Source of the DNA: an uncultured SAR86 cluster bacterium
Lineage (GTDB): Bacteria > Pseudomonadota > Gammaproteobacteria > Magnimaribacterales > D2472
Direction: 5' to 3'
Assembly: GCA_902595065.1 (NCBI GenBank)
Contig: CACJOM010000003.1
Location: 124,001-188,000 of the forward strand
Length of the DNA stretch: 64,000 nt
Shown here: piece by piece, positions 9,297-17,316 of the stretch
How positions within the stretch are numbered: position 1 is the stretch's first letter
Layout of the letters: the number at the start of each line of letters is the position of its first letter
The notes under the pieces: generated by a model
Told to the model about the DNA's origin: nothing
Databases searched by the model: none
What the model saw: the letters and a program-made list of their open reading frames with translations, nothing else
Position numbers and translations under genes: made by a program

Positions 9297-9992
9297 ATGC
9301 CATCAAACGTATTAGTTATTGAAGACGAGCCTGATATTCGCAAAACGATTGACTATAATCTTTCAAAAGAATCTTTTAAAGTTATTCAAGCTGCGTCCAT
9401 AGAAGAGGGTGAAAAAGCTCTAGCTTCAAATAAAATTGATGTGATAATCTTAGATCTCATGTTACCAGATGGTTCTGGCTTGACTCTTTGTAGAGACATC
9501 AAGTCTGAACCTAAAACTAAAAATATCCCAGTCATTATCTTAACTGCCAAAACCGAAGAGGTTGATCGTGTGGTTGGTTTTGAATTGGGCGCAGATGACT
9601 ACGTAACTAAGCCATTTAGTGTTAGAGAGTTAATATTAAGGGTTAAAGCTATTTTAAAAAGAGGAACCTCAACAGCAAATAATACGGAGGATGCTGAGTA
9701 CTCATTTGGAGAGCTCACAATAAATTTTGAAGAACATCAAGCTTATATTCATGGTCAAGAAATTTCTCTTACTGCTCTAGAGTTTAAATTGCTTAAACAC
9801 TTAATCAAAAGAAAGGGTAGAGTCCAAACAAGAGATCAACTTCTAGAGGATGTTTGGGGATACAGTTCCAATGTCACTACAAGAACCGTTGATACTCACA
9901 TCAAGCGCTTAAGAGAAAAACTTGGTTTAGTTGGTGATCACATTCAAACCATTCGCGGTGTGGGCTATCGATTTTCCAGAAGCTCAGATTAA
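9297..9992 (+). CDS. phoB: Phosphate regulon response regulator PhoB
   Basis: This 231-aa OmpR/PhoB-class regulator has a receiver domain with acidic pocket E9/D10, phospho-acceptor D53 (ILDLMLPDG), T83 and K105 (YVTKPFS). It is followed by a winged-helix DNA-binding domain (about 130-228) ending in the usual TIRGVGYRF. PhoB activates Pho-box promoters under phosphate starvation. It lies 5 bases before a PhoR-type kinase and close to polyphosphate, phosphate-transport and phytase genes, which makes PhoB more likely than another OmpR paralogue. Confidence 0.93.
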   Translation: MPSNVLVIEDEPDIRKTIDYNLSKESFKVIQAASIEEGEKALASNKIDVIILDLMLPDGSGLTLCRDIKSEPKTKNIPVIILTAKTEEVDRVVGFELGADDYVTKPFSVRELILRVKAILKRGTSTANNTEDAEYSFGELTINFEEHQAYIHGQEISLTALEFKLLKHLIKRKGRVQTRDQLLEDVWGYSSNVTTRTVDTHIKRLREKLGLVGDHIQTIRGVGYRFSRSSD

Positions 9993-9997
9993 TTAGT

Positions 9998-11755
9998 ATG
10001 GGTATTCGAACCCGAATTTTCTTTATTACGCTCTCATGCCTATTTGTAGGTATTTTTCTCTCTTTTATTGTTGCTGAAAGAGATTTATCTATTAAGCTTC
10101 AAGCCCAAATCGAAACTGAGCTTTCAAGACAAGCCAAAATTTTAAGAAAATCTATATCAGGCTTAATAGATGCTGGTGATTTGGTTGCATTAAAGTCTGA
10201 AGCCGATGAGTATGCTGCTGCTTCTGATTCCAGGATAACCATTATTTTAAAAAATGGTGACGTGATTGTTGACTCAGATATTGAAGCTAGCAGAATTAAT
10301 GATCTTGATAACCACAGCGATAGACCAGAAATCATTTCTGCCTTTAATAATGGCTATGGATCAAGCAAGAGATTTAGCTCAACAGTCAAAAAAGAAATGT
10401 TTTATTTTGCACTTTTAGATAAAACTAATAACCAAGAAAGGGTAATTAGAATATCAGTTCCCTATGAGAACTTAGATCAAGTTTTAGCATCTTTGGCCAA
10501 TTCGATCACTCTTATAGTAGTTGTTGGTCTCATTGTTGCAATTTTAGCAAGCGTACTTGCTGGAGATTATATTAGAGCTAGTTTTGTAGAGCTAGAAAAA
10601 GCTGCTGCTGAAATTTCTGCAGGTAGTTATAAGAAAAAAAACTTAGAGTCTTTGCCTACTAAACGCTCAGATGAAATTGGTTCTATGGCTAGGAATATTT
10701 CAACCATATCTTTAAATTTAAAAGAGCAAATTTCCTTAATTGCGAAACAAAGAGACCAATTTGGTTTGGTCCTAGATGGTTTAGGGGAGGGGATTATGGT
10801 TCTTGATGAAGATGGGACTATTACTTTTCGGAACGATCAGATCATGCAAATTCTTGGGTTAGATGAAATCTTAAATAAGTCAATTATTGATTTAAATATA
10901 TCTCCCTTAAAACAACTTTATAAAAAGGCTTTAAAAAAAGGCCAGCATGATAGTGAATTTGAAATTGATACTGAGGGCGATGATACGAGATGGATCTTAG
11001 CGCACATGAACAAAGCTAAGGCAACAAAAGAATTAATCTTAGTAGTGCATGAAACAACTCAACTCAGAGAGATGGATTCAATGCGAAGGGATTTTGTCTC
11101 CAACTTATCACACGAACTTAGAACACCAGTAAGCGTGATTAAAGCAAATTCAGAAACATTACTGGACGGCGCCTTAGATAATTCAAAGGATGCTAAAACA
11201 TTTTCTAAAGCTATCTTGCATAATGCAGATCGCTTAAGTGAAATGGTAACCTCGCTGATAGATTTGTCACGCATTGAATATGGAGATTTAAAATTTGTTA
11301 TAGAGCCAATAATCATAAATGAGGTGATTGAAACAGTTATTTCATCATTCAAAAGCAAAGCCAAAAGAAAAAATATTGATCTAGTATTTAATCGCCAAAC
11401 TGATATTGAGGTTCGAAGTGATACTAAAGCCATAGAAAGAGTTTTAAATAACTTAATTGATAATGCATTTAAATACAGTCCTGAGAATTCTCTAATTGAA
11501 ATTAAAGCAAGAAAGCAGTCTAATTTTTTAAGAATTTCAGTCTTAGATTCAGGTGAGGGTGTTCCAGAGGAGGAGCAAAAGTTTGTTTTCAAGAGATTCT
11601 ATCGAACGGCTAAAGCAAGAGCTAATACCAAGCAAGGCAGTGGGCTTGGCCTCGCCATAGTTAGAAATCTTGTAAATAATCTTCAAGGTGATGTGGGTGT
11701 TGAAACGAGAAAGGAGGGTGGGTCCGAGTTTTGGTTTACTCTTCCTTTATCATAG
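9998..11755 (+). CDS. phoR: Phosphate regulon sensor histidine kinase PhoR
   Basis: This 585-aa sensor kinase has two membrane segments (about 8-25 and 168-188) flanking a periplasmic region of about 140 residues. A HAMP linker (about 190-245), a PAS domain (about 255-355) and HisKA with phospho-His372 (NLSHELRTP) follow, then a HATPase with N box NNLIDNAFKYSP and G box GSGLGLAIV. It phosphorylates PhoB. E. coli PhoR has only a small periplasmic part; the larger domain here resembles PhoR proteins that may also sense ligands directly. It forms an operon with phoB (5-base gap). No phoU or pstSCAB is present in the window. Confidence 0.9.
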   Translation: MGIRTRIFFITLSCLFVGIFLSFIVAERDLSIKLQAQIETELSRQAKILRKSISGLIDAGDLVALKSEADEYAAASDSRITIILKNGDVIVDSDIEASRINDLDNHSDRPEIISAFNNGYGSSKRFSSTVKKEMFYFALLDKTNNQERVIRISVPYENLDQVLASLANSITLIVVVGLIVAILASVLAGDYIRASFVELEKAAAEISAGSYKKKNLESLPTKRSDEIGSMARNISTISLNLKEQISLIAKQRDQFGLVLDGLGEGIMVLDEDGTITFRNDQIMQILGLDEILNKSIIDLNISPLKQLYKKALKKGQHDSEFEIDTEGDDTRWILAHMNKAKATKELILVVHETTQLREMDSMRRDFVSNLSHELRTPVSVIKANSETLLDGALDNSKDAKTFSKAILHNADRLSEMVTSLIDLSRIEYGDLKFVIEPIIINEVIETVISSFKSKAKRKNIDLVFNRQTDIEVRSDTKAIERVLNNLIDNAFKYSPENSLIEIKARKQSNFLRISVLDSGEGVPEEEQKFVFKRFYRTAKARANTKQGSGLGLAIVRNLVNNLQGDVGVETRKEGGSEFWFTLPLS

Positions 11756-11786
11756 CTATCCTAAAATAATTTCTGTTTATTAGAAT

Positions 11787-12641
11787 TTATGAAATAGTCA
11801 CTTTGCTTGAATAGAGTTCATGAAATAATTTAATGGCAATGGAGTCAGATATCCCCCATTTAGTTGATGCAATTTTTTGAACTCCTAAATGTTCTGATAT
11901 AAATTGAAAAATATCTAGAGCATGGTCTATGACATCAGCTCTATCAGGAGAAAATGAGTATTTTTTTATTTTTTCTTCGGTGCTGAGCTTAGATAGTTTT
12001 TTAACTTTGTTCTTGAATTCATTTAATGACATTTCTTTTGATTCATGCGCATTTAGAAAAGACCGAATATTGCCTCCTATGCCGATCAATTTTTTCTTTG
12101 GTTTGATTGATTCGAGCCACTCTTCTAAACGCTGCCATTCTTCTCTATTATCCTTCTGCAACATATTGCGCACAGCTCCAAGTTGAAAAGATCGAATAAT
12201 AGTTTCTTGCTCATTTCGAATAAAGAATTCAGTACTCCCACCTCCCAAATCGACAAAAATTTTGTTTTTACCAGTATTACTCTTAGGATGAAATCGAATT
12301 AATTTTGCTTCCTCCAATCCAGATATTACCCTCAATGGATGATTAATCGCTGTTTCTATGTAACGTCTTGCATCTTCAGAGTTAGCGGTGTCTCTGAAAG
12401 CTGATGTTGCGACTATCTCATAATGACTAATGGAATTTTCTTTAAATACTTCTTCATACTCACGAATGGTTTCAATGACTTGATTTAACTTAGCTTGACT
12501 GAGATTTCCATTATTGAAAACATCACTTCCAAGTCTTATTGGAGATCTAATTCCTTTAATAAATTCAATTGATGCAGGAGTGGTTTTAAATATCTTAGAT
12601 TTGATAGCATTGGTTCCAATATCAATGGATGCAATTTTCAT
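11787..12641 (-). CDS. Exopolyphosphatase / guanosine pentaphosphatase family (Ppx/GppA)
   Basis: This 284-aa ASKHA-fold protein has phosphate-binding loops SIDIGTNAIKSKI (about 4-16) and FVDLGGGSTEFF (about 128-139). Family members hydrolyse terminal phosphates of polyphosphate or convert pppGpp to ppGpp. The length matches the short form with only the two ASKHA subdomains; the C-terminal HD-like domains of E. coli Ppx are absent. It directly follows ppk2, with the two genes abutting and no spacer. One operon therefore encodes a polyP-using kinase and a likely polyP hydrolase. It is convergent with phoR across 31 bases. Confidence 0.87.
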   Translation of the reverse strand: MKIASIDIGTNAIKSKIFKTTPASIEFIKGIRSPIRLGSDVFNNGNLSQAKLNQVIETIREYEEVFKENSISHYEIVATSAFRDTANSEDARRYIETAINHPLRVISGLEEAKLIRFHPKSNTGKNKIFVDLGGGSTEFFIRNEQETIIRSFQLGAVRNMLQKDNREEWQRLEEWLESIKPKKKLIGIGGNIRSFLNAHESKEMSLNEFKNKVKKLSKLSTEEKIKKYSFSPDRADVIDHALDIFQFISEHLGVQKIASTKWGISDSIAIKLFHELYSSKVTIS

Positions 12642-13478
12642 TTACTCATCATCCATGTATTTGCTCAAAACCTTGTATTGCTCATAGTCCAAATTATTGA
12701 ATTCAACGCCTTCTAACAAGACTTTATAGTTATTAATATTTTTGGACCAAGTCAGAGGTTTGAGAAGTTTTTTCTCCTCGTAATCCGCTTGGTTCAGTAA
12801 GAATCTTAATGCGGTTAAGCGAGCAATCATTTTATTGTTTGCGTTGATTGCAATCCAAGGAGAGAAATCAGGAGAAGTCTTCTCAAACATCTGCTCTTTA
12901 TAAAGTGTAAAAGCATCCCATTTAGTTACGATGCGTTCATCGTTGGGAGAAAGTTTCCAATATTTCAGTTCAGAGTGCTTGCGAGCTTTCATTCGTCTTT
13001 TTTGTTGATCTTGCGATAGTGAGAAATAAAATTTAATGATCTCAACACCACCATCAATAAGGTTTTGCTCCCATGGGATTACACGATTCATAAAATCTCT
13101 ATATTGCTTCTCGCTACAATAGCCCATAACTGGCTCTGTTAAAGCTCGGGTATACCAAGATCTATCCAAAAAGGCGATTTCGCCTTTTTTGGGAATTACT
13201 TTTTTCCAGCGTTGAAACCAATGTGAGGATTCCCATTTCGTTGGGATGCCAAGATTCACATACTTAAAGTTTTTTGGAATTAAGTATTGAGTAAAAAATT
13301 TGTAGGCAGAACTTTTACCCGCTGTGTCTCTACCTTCTAAAACAATGCAAATTCTTCGTTTGTTTTTAATGACATCTTCTTGCAGTTTAAGCAGTTCAAT
13401 TTGCAATCTTCTTTTTTCAAGTTGATAGGATTTATCATTAAGCTTTTGATACTCCTTTTGATCAAATGAAATGAGCAT
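12642..13478 (-). CDS. ppk2: Polyphosphate kinase 2 family protein
   Basis: This 278-aa P-loop kinase of the PPK2 family transfers phosphate between polyphosphate and nucleotides. Visible motifs are Walker A GRDTAGKSS at 49-57 (usual family form GRDAAGKGG), the Walker B/lid segment FLDRSWYTRALTEPVMG, and KFYFSLSQDQQKRRM. The S-S in place of G-G after the P-loop lysine, and T in place of A, make it a divergent member. Direction of catalysis and nucleotide preference cannot be told from sequence. It is the first gene of a leftward two-gene unit with ppx/gppA and may supply or consume polyP during phosphate stress. Confidence 0.88.
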   Translation of the reverse strand: MLISFDQKEYQKLNDKSYQLEKRRLQIELLKLQEDVIKNKRRICIVLEGRDTAGKSSAYKFFTQYLIPKNFKYVNLGIPTKWESSHWFQRWKKVIPKKGEIAFLDRSWYTRALTEPVMGYCSEKQYRDFMNRVIPWEQNLIDGGVEIIKFYFSLSQDQQKRRMKARKHSELKYWKLSPNDERIVTKWDAFTLYKEQMFEKTSPDFSPWIAINANNKMIARLTALRFLLNQADYEEKKLLKPLTWSKNINNYKVLLEGVEFNNLDYEQYKVLSKYMDDE

Positions 13479-13602
13479 AAAATTTGTTAGACCTTATTTA
13501 TAAAGAGTTTATTTAAGGGTTATTGTATCTTGAGATTGTATTGATGGATCTAAGAATAATAAAAAATTTATCATGAGATCACAAAAGTATTAATATATCC
13601 TG

Positions 13603-14085
13603 ATGAATGATGATTTAGAAAAACGTGTTCAAGAGCTAGAGGATATTCTTGCTATCCAGCATTTAAAACATACATATCTTAATGCCTGTGATGCAAAAGA
13701 TGTGCAAGCTATGATTGGAACCTTTGTTATCTCTGATTGCAAAATTGATTATGGGCCAGTGGGCTCTTTTACAAATAGAGATGATCTAGCAAAAGTTTTT
13801 CAAGAGGCCGCATGCCATGACTACATGCTTGAATCTCATCATGCACACAACCCAATTATTAAAATCATTGATGCCACCCATGCATCAGGCCATTGGTCGC
13901 TTACCTATAATTTAATAAATACAGAAACCTCATCGATCACAACCTTGCAGGGTGAGTATCATGATGTGTATCAAAAAATTGATAATAAATGGTTAATCAA
14001 AGAAACAACTTTTTCAGGGCGCTCCTCCTTGAATCTACAAATAGATGAAGAATTGCTTAAGGTAATTTTTGCAGGCAGCCCTTAA
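13603..14085 (+). CDS. SnoaL-like / NTF2-fold protein
   Basis: This 160-aa protein begins with LEKRVQELEDILAIQHLKHTYLNACDAKD, characteristic of the SnoaL_4 group. The remainder has the curved-sheet pattern including GHWSLTYNLI and YHDVYQKIDNKWLIKETTF. The fold is shared by polyketide cyclases, ketosteroid isomerase and dehydratases; the reaction here is unknown. It overlaps the convergent TetR gene by 4 bases at its 3' end and is divergent from ppk2 across about 124 bases. Confidence 0.75.
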   Translation: MNDDLEKRVQELEDILAIQHLKHTYLNACDAKDVQAMIGTFVISDCKIDYGPVGSFTNRDDLAKVFQEAACHDYMLESHHAHNPIIKIIDATHASGHWSLTYNLINTETSSITTLQGEYHDVYQKIDNKWLIKETTFSGRSSLNLQIDEELLKVIFAGSP

Positions 14086-14675
14086 GCGGGTGTTGCAATA
14101 CAACTTAAAAGATAGGCATTAGCAGCGCGGACTGCTTCATTAAGTCCCACATCCGTAAGCCCTGAATTTTCTTTGGTGTTCAATGAGAGGATAGAGATAA
14201 TTATTTGAGTCACGACCAAAAAGACTCCTGATTTATTAAACATATTTGGCAGCCCAACAGATTGTTCTATGTGTTGCAATATTGTTTCTGCTATCTCATG
14301 CAGATCTGAACTCAAGATAGGAGGGGAGACAGTGTTTTCAAGGATTAGCTTTTGTGCGCCTATATTAGCTTGAAAGAATTCAATGATCGAGAGAACACAT
14401 TCCCTTAAACATGTTGAATAATCACCCTCTGAATTTTTGGTTAGATTTTTTTTAAGATGTGTATTGCAATTCTGAACATATCTCTTAATTAAGGCCTGCT
14501 TGATTTCATCTGGAGTTTCAAAGAATTTATATGTAGAGGTACGTTTTAAATTTGCAAATTCAGAAATTTTTGCAATCGAGAGAGATTCAATACCGCCTTC
14601 ATTCAAAAGATCATTGGACGCATCTAAGATCTTCTTAATCCGCTCTATACTTCTTTTTTGCTTGGGTTTCTGCAT
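14082..14675 (-). CDS. TetR family transcriptional regulator
   Basis: This 197-aa protein has an N-terminal helix-turn-helix of the TetR type: ERIKKILDASNDLLNEGG, then ISEFANLKRTSTYKFFETPDEI. A variable all-helical C-terminal ligand domain follows. Such proteins usually repress neighbouring or divergent genes and release DNA on binding a small, often lipid-like, ligand. An imperfect inverted repeat at 14691-14720, just upstream of its own start, is a plausible autoregulatory operator. Candidate targets are itself, the SnoaL-like gene or the rightward small ORF/pit unit. Confidence 0.85.
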   Translation of the reverse strand: MQKPKQKRSIERIKKILDASNDLLNEGGIESLSIAKISEFANLKRTSTYKFFETPDEIKQALIKRYVQNCNTHLKKNLTKNSEGDYSTCLRECVLSIIEFFQANIGAQKLILENTVSPPILSSDLHEIAETILQHIEQSVGLPNMFNKSGVFLVVTQIIISILSLNTKENSGLTDVGLNEAVRAANAYLLSCIATPA

Positions 14676-14690
14676 GATTTCTTATTATCG

Positions 14691-14720
14691 ACATTTGTTG
14701 TAAAAAAAACAAATAAATGT
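14691..14720. promoter_or_regulatory. Imperfect inverted repeat, candidate TetR operator
   Basis: ACATTT-G-TTGT on the left pairs with ACAA-AT-AAATGT on the right, around an A-rich centre. It lies 16-45 bases upstream of the TetR start codon, where an autoregulatory operator is expected. The arms are interrupted and AT-rich, so this is a suggestion only. Confidence 0.35.
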
Positions 14721-14746
14721 AGCAATTATCAATAAGTTAGTGTATT

Positions 14747-14775
14747 GTGTCATTTGTGTGACATTAATGTGTCAC
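14747..14775 (+). promoter_or_regulatory. Candidate Pho box (three 11-bp-spaced half-sites)
   Basis: Three 7-base elements, GTGTCAT (14747), GTGACAT (14758) and GTGTCAC (14769), are separated by 4-base spacers ttgt and taat. They repeat with an exact 11-base period, as PhoB half-sites do (consensus CTGTCAT/CTGTCAC). Nine bases after the last element is TAGAAT (14785-14790), matching the spacing from Pho box to -10 in E. coli promoters such as phoA. It points at the small ORF, pit, porin and phytase. The same bases can also be read as two overlapping dyads (TGTCA-N6-TGACA and TGTGACA-N6-TGTCACA), so a TetR operator is the alternative. Confidence 0.55.
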
Positions 14776-14791
14776 AAAAGAAACTAGAATT

Positions 14792-14917
14792 ATGAATACA
14801 AAAAAAGTACTTAAGCAGCAGGGTTTGCTTCCAAAAACATCCAAATTTAATGAAATGCAAATGTTTGGATTTCTATCAATGTGGGTAGTTTTATCTGCAG
14901 TTATTTATTTCTCATAA
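14792..14917 (+). CDS. Small membrane protein, 41 aa (uncertain)
   Basis: An ATG-initiated frame of 41 codons encodes a basic N-terminus (MNTKKVLKQQGLLPK), a short linker and one hydrophobic helix (FGFLSMWVVLSAVIYFS) at the C-terminus. The pattern is that of a single-pass small membrane protein, and I recognise no family. There is no clear ribosome binding site. If the TAGAAT at 14785-14790 is the -10 of a Pho promoter, the transcript would start near 14797, downstream of this ATG. Then either an internal start (ATG at 14855) is used or the frame is not real. Confidence 0.4.
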   Translation: MNTKKVLKQQGLLPKTSKFNEMQMFGFLSMWVVLSAVIYFS

Positions 14918-15094
14918 ATAATAAAATTCCATCATAATTAGCAGTTACCAAGCTGTGAACCTTTGTGACAATTTAGAGTCATTCTCTTCCTTGAAATGTT
15001 GCAAAAAAATATTAAATTGTTACTCAAAAGTAATTTAGCATTCAAATAAATACAGTCTAATAAATTCCATATTTTCACTAATTAAATTTTTTAT

Positions 15095-16345
15095 ATGGAA
15101 ACTTTATTTTTAGAACCCTACACAATTTTACTTATAGCTGGTTTCATTGGCTTTTTCATGGCGTTTGGCATTGGAGCAAACGATGTTGCTAATTCGATGG
15201 GAACCTCAGTAGGTAGTAGAGCCATCACTATCAAACAAGCAATTATTATTGCAGCAATTTTTGAATTTCTAGGCGCTTTTCTTGCTGGTGGTGAAGTAAC
15301 ATCGACAATCAGAAAAGGGATTGTAGATCCTGAGTTATATGTTGATGAAACTAATATCTTTGTTATTGGTATGCTCTCGGCACTTCTTGCTGGCGGAACT
15401 TGGCTGTATGTTGCAAGTTTAAGAGGCTGGCCTGTTTCAACTACTCATACAATTGTTGGATCTATTGTTGGTTTTGTTCTAATTACCAAAGGGGTTGATG
15501 CAGTTTCATGGGGAAAAGTTGGTAATATTGCTATGAGCTGGGTTACTTCTCCGCTATTTTCTGGCACTTTAGCATTTGGTCTATATATATCAGCTAAAAA
15601 ACTTATTTTAGACAGATCTAATCCTGGTGAAGCTGCGATAAGGTACATCCCTTTCTATAGCTTTCTTGTTGCTGTAGTCATTTCCCTAGTTACTGCAAGG
15701 AAGGGCTTAAAGCATGTTGGAGTTGAGTTCACAGATAATGAAGTCTATTTATTTATTGCAATATTCAGCTCAATAGTTGGGCTGGCAACAGCATTTTTCT
15801 TAAGAAGAAATAAACAACAGATCATGCGAGATGGGGGTATCGAATTTGCATTTGGATTGCTTATGGTTGTTTCAGCTAGTGCAATGGCATTTGCTCATGG
15901 TTCTAATGATGTTGCTAATGCAATAGGTCCATTAGCTGCAATTGTAAGCGTTGTTGATACTGGTGCAATTGGCTCAAAGGCAGCCATCAGCCCTTGGGTT
16001 TTATTTGTTGGTGCTATTGGTATAGTTTTTGGTTTGGCTACTCTAGGATCAAGAGTTATTACAACTGTTGGTAGAAAAATTACCGCTCTTACACCCAGCC
16101 TTGGATTCTCAGCAGAAATGGCTACAGCTTCAACAGTTGTAGCTGCATCCTATTTAGGGTTTCCCATCTCAACAACTCACACATTGGTTGGGGGGGTAAT
16201 AGGTGTTGGTCTAGCCAAAGGAGCAGAGCATCTTGATTTTTCATCTATCAGAAGAATCATTGCTTCTTGGCTTGTGACAATACCTGCTGGAGCTGCATTT
16301 ACAGTCTTATTTTATGTTTTATTAAGAATTGTTTTTGGAGTATAA
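15095..16345 (+). CDS. pit: Inorganic phosphate transporter, PiT family
   Basis: This 416-aa polytopic inner-membrane protein has the two inverted signature repeats of PiT carriers: GANDVANSMGTSVGS near residue 28 and GSNDVANAIGPLAA near residue 270. Each is followed later by a GWPVSTTHT / GFPISTTHT motif. It imports phosphate (or metal phosphate) with H+ or Na+. About ten hydrophobic segments are visible. It is followed 3 bases later by a porin and then a phytase, so the three probably act in sequence: release phosphate outside, cross the outer membrane, cross the inner membrane. A candidate Pho box lies 320 bases upstream. Confidence 0.93.
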   Translation: METLFLEPYTILLIAGFIGFFMAFGIGANDVANSMGTSVGSRAITIKQAIIIAAIFEFLGAFLAGGEVTSTIRKGIVDPELYVDETNIFVIGMLSALLAGGTWLYVASLRGWPVSTTHTIVGSIVGFVLITKGVDAVSWGKVGNIAMSWVTSPLFSGTLAFGLYISAKKLILDRSNPGEAAIRYIPFYSFLVAVVISLVTARKGLKHVGVEFTDNEVYLFIAIFSSIVGLATAFFLRRNKQQIMRDGGIEFAFGLLMVVSASAMAFAHGSNDVANAIGPLAAIVSVVDTGAIGSKAAISPWVLFVGAIGIVFGLATLGSRVITTVGRKITALTPSLGFSAEMATASTVVAASYLGFPISTTHTLVGGVIGVGLAKGAEHLDFSSIRRIIASWLVTIPAGAAFTVLFYVLLRIVFGV

Positions 16346-16348
16346 AAA

Positions 16349-17278
16349 TTGAATATTAGATTTTTTAATCTTTTATTGTTTATATTCTTTGGAATTAACA
16401 ATCAGCTTTATGCATCCCATGATTGGTATGGAAAGATATTTGTAGATTATCAGTCTATTTCAAATGATATAAATGGTAATAAATCCGATGTAAAAAATAA
16501 TGCTTCAAGATTTGGCATTAAAGGTAATTTCTTATTATCAAATGACTCTAACCTTAAGCTGGTTTATCAAGCAGAGTATCAATTTGATCCCGTTGACGGA
16601 AAGGCGAGAGGCGATGATGGGACCTTAAAGCAGCGAAATACCTTTGTTGGCATTCAAACAGATTTCGGCATGCTTTTTGCTGGTACACATGATTCCGCTT
16701 TCAAAAAATCTCAATTAAAAATAGATCTATTCAATGACCTGGCTTCAGACATAAAAAATATTTTGCATGGTGAAAATCGTTTAGAAGATTTTATTGGTTA
16801 CACGACCCCAAAGTATATGGGTAAGATTTCTGCAACATTCAATTCCATCAAGAATCCCTCATCTTCAGACAAGAAGTATAGATCTTACTCAGTCAATTTT
16901 TCTGGAAATCTGTTTCAAGCAGCTATTGGGGTTGACGACTCAATGAAGGGGTATGACGCCTCAAGACTCGCGATTTTAATCCCACTAGACAAATCAAAGC
17001 TCGGACTGCTAAATCAGAAGACTAAAAATCTTGCCTCGGGCATGACAAAGAATGGTCATGTTATTAGTTTCTCAAGAAGAATTGGTCCAAAAGGTACATT
17101 CAAAATTCAGCGCGCCTCATCAAGCATGAAAATTGATTCAGGCAAGCATACAACAATCGGCTACGATTATCAGTTAAGGAAATCATCCAAGATCTTTGCA
17201 TTCTATTCTCAACTAGAGTCTTCTAATAAAAGAAAAGCTAAAGATATTTTTTCAATTGGTATAGAGCACAAATTCTAA
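16349..17278 (+). CDS. Outer-membrane porin (general Gram-negative porin family)
   Basis: This 309-aa protein has a signal peptide (NIRFFNLLLFIFFGINNQLYA, cleavage near residue 22) and a mature start DWYGKIFVDYQS. It shows alternating amphipathic strands, the RFGIKG and RNTFVGIQTDFG turns typical of trimeric OmpC-type porins, and a terminal Phe (GIEHKF). It is short for the class (usual 330-380). The start is TTG at 16349 with GGAG eight bases upstream; no ATG exists before the signal peptide. Its position directly after pit and before phytase suggests a phosphate-stress porin analogous to PhoE/OprP, although it is not homologous to OprP by any motif I can see. Confidence 0.8.
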   Translation: MNIRFFNLLLFIFFGINNQLYASHDWYGKIFVDYQSISNDINGNKSDVKNNASRFGIKGNFLLSNDSNLKLVYQAEYQFDPVDGKARGDDGTLKQRNTFVGIQTDFGMLFAGTHDSAFKKSQLKIDLFNDLASDIKNILHGENRLEDFIGYTTPKYMGKISATFNSIKNPSSSDKKYRSYSVNFSGNLFQAAIGVDDSMKGYDASRLAILIPLDKSKLGLLNQKTKNLASGMTKNGHVISFSRRIGPKGTFKIQRASSSMKIDSGKHTTIGYDYQLRKSSKIFAFYSQLESSNKRKAKDIFSIGIEHKF

Positions 17279-17316
17279 AAATTTAAATACAAGAGCGTTG
17301 GAGTTACAATGCCAAT

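Larger units (their letters stand above)
14676..15094. other. Largest non-coding gap of the window (419 bp)
   Basis: This stretch between the TetR gene and pit holds an inverted repeat (14691-14720), three Pho-box-like direct repeats (14747-14775) with a possible -10 TAGAAT at 14785-14790, a 41-codon small ORF (14792-14917), and a weaker Pho-like pair GTGACAA/GAGTCAT at 14965-14982. The remainder up to the pit start is very AT-rich, and I see no further gene or clear hairpin terminator in it. Confidence 0.6.

Noticed and set aside
11059-11592. 177-codon open frame antisense to the phoR kinase domain
   Set aside because: Composition and hydrophobicity follow from reverse-complemented kinase codons; phoR is strongly supported on the other strand.
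14757-14776. TGTGA ... TCACA resembling a CRP site
   Set aside because: The half-sites are separated by ten bases instead of the six required for CRP; the 11-base direct-repeat reading is better.
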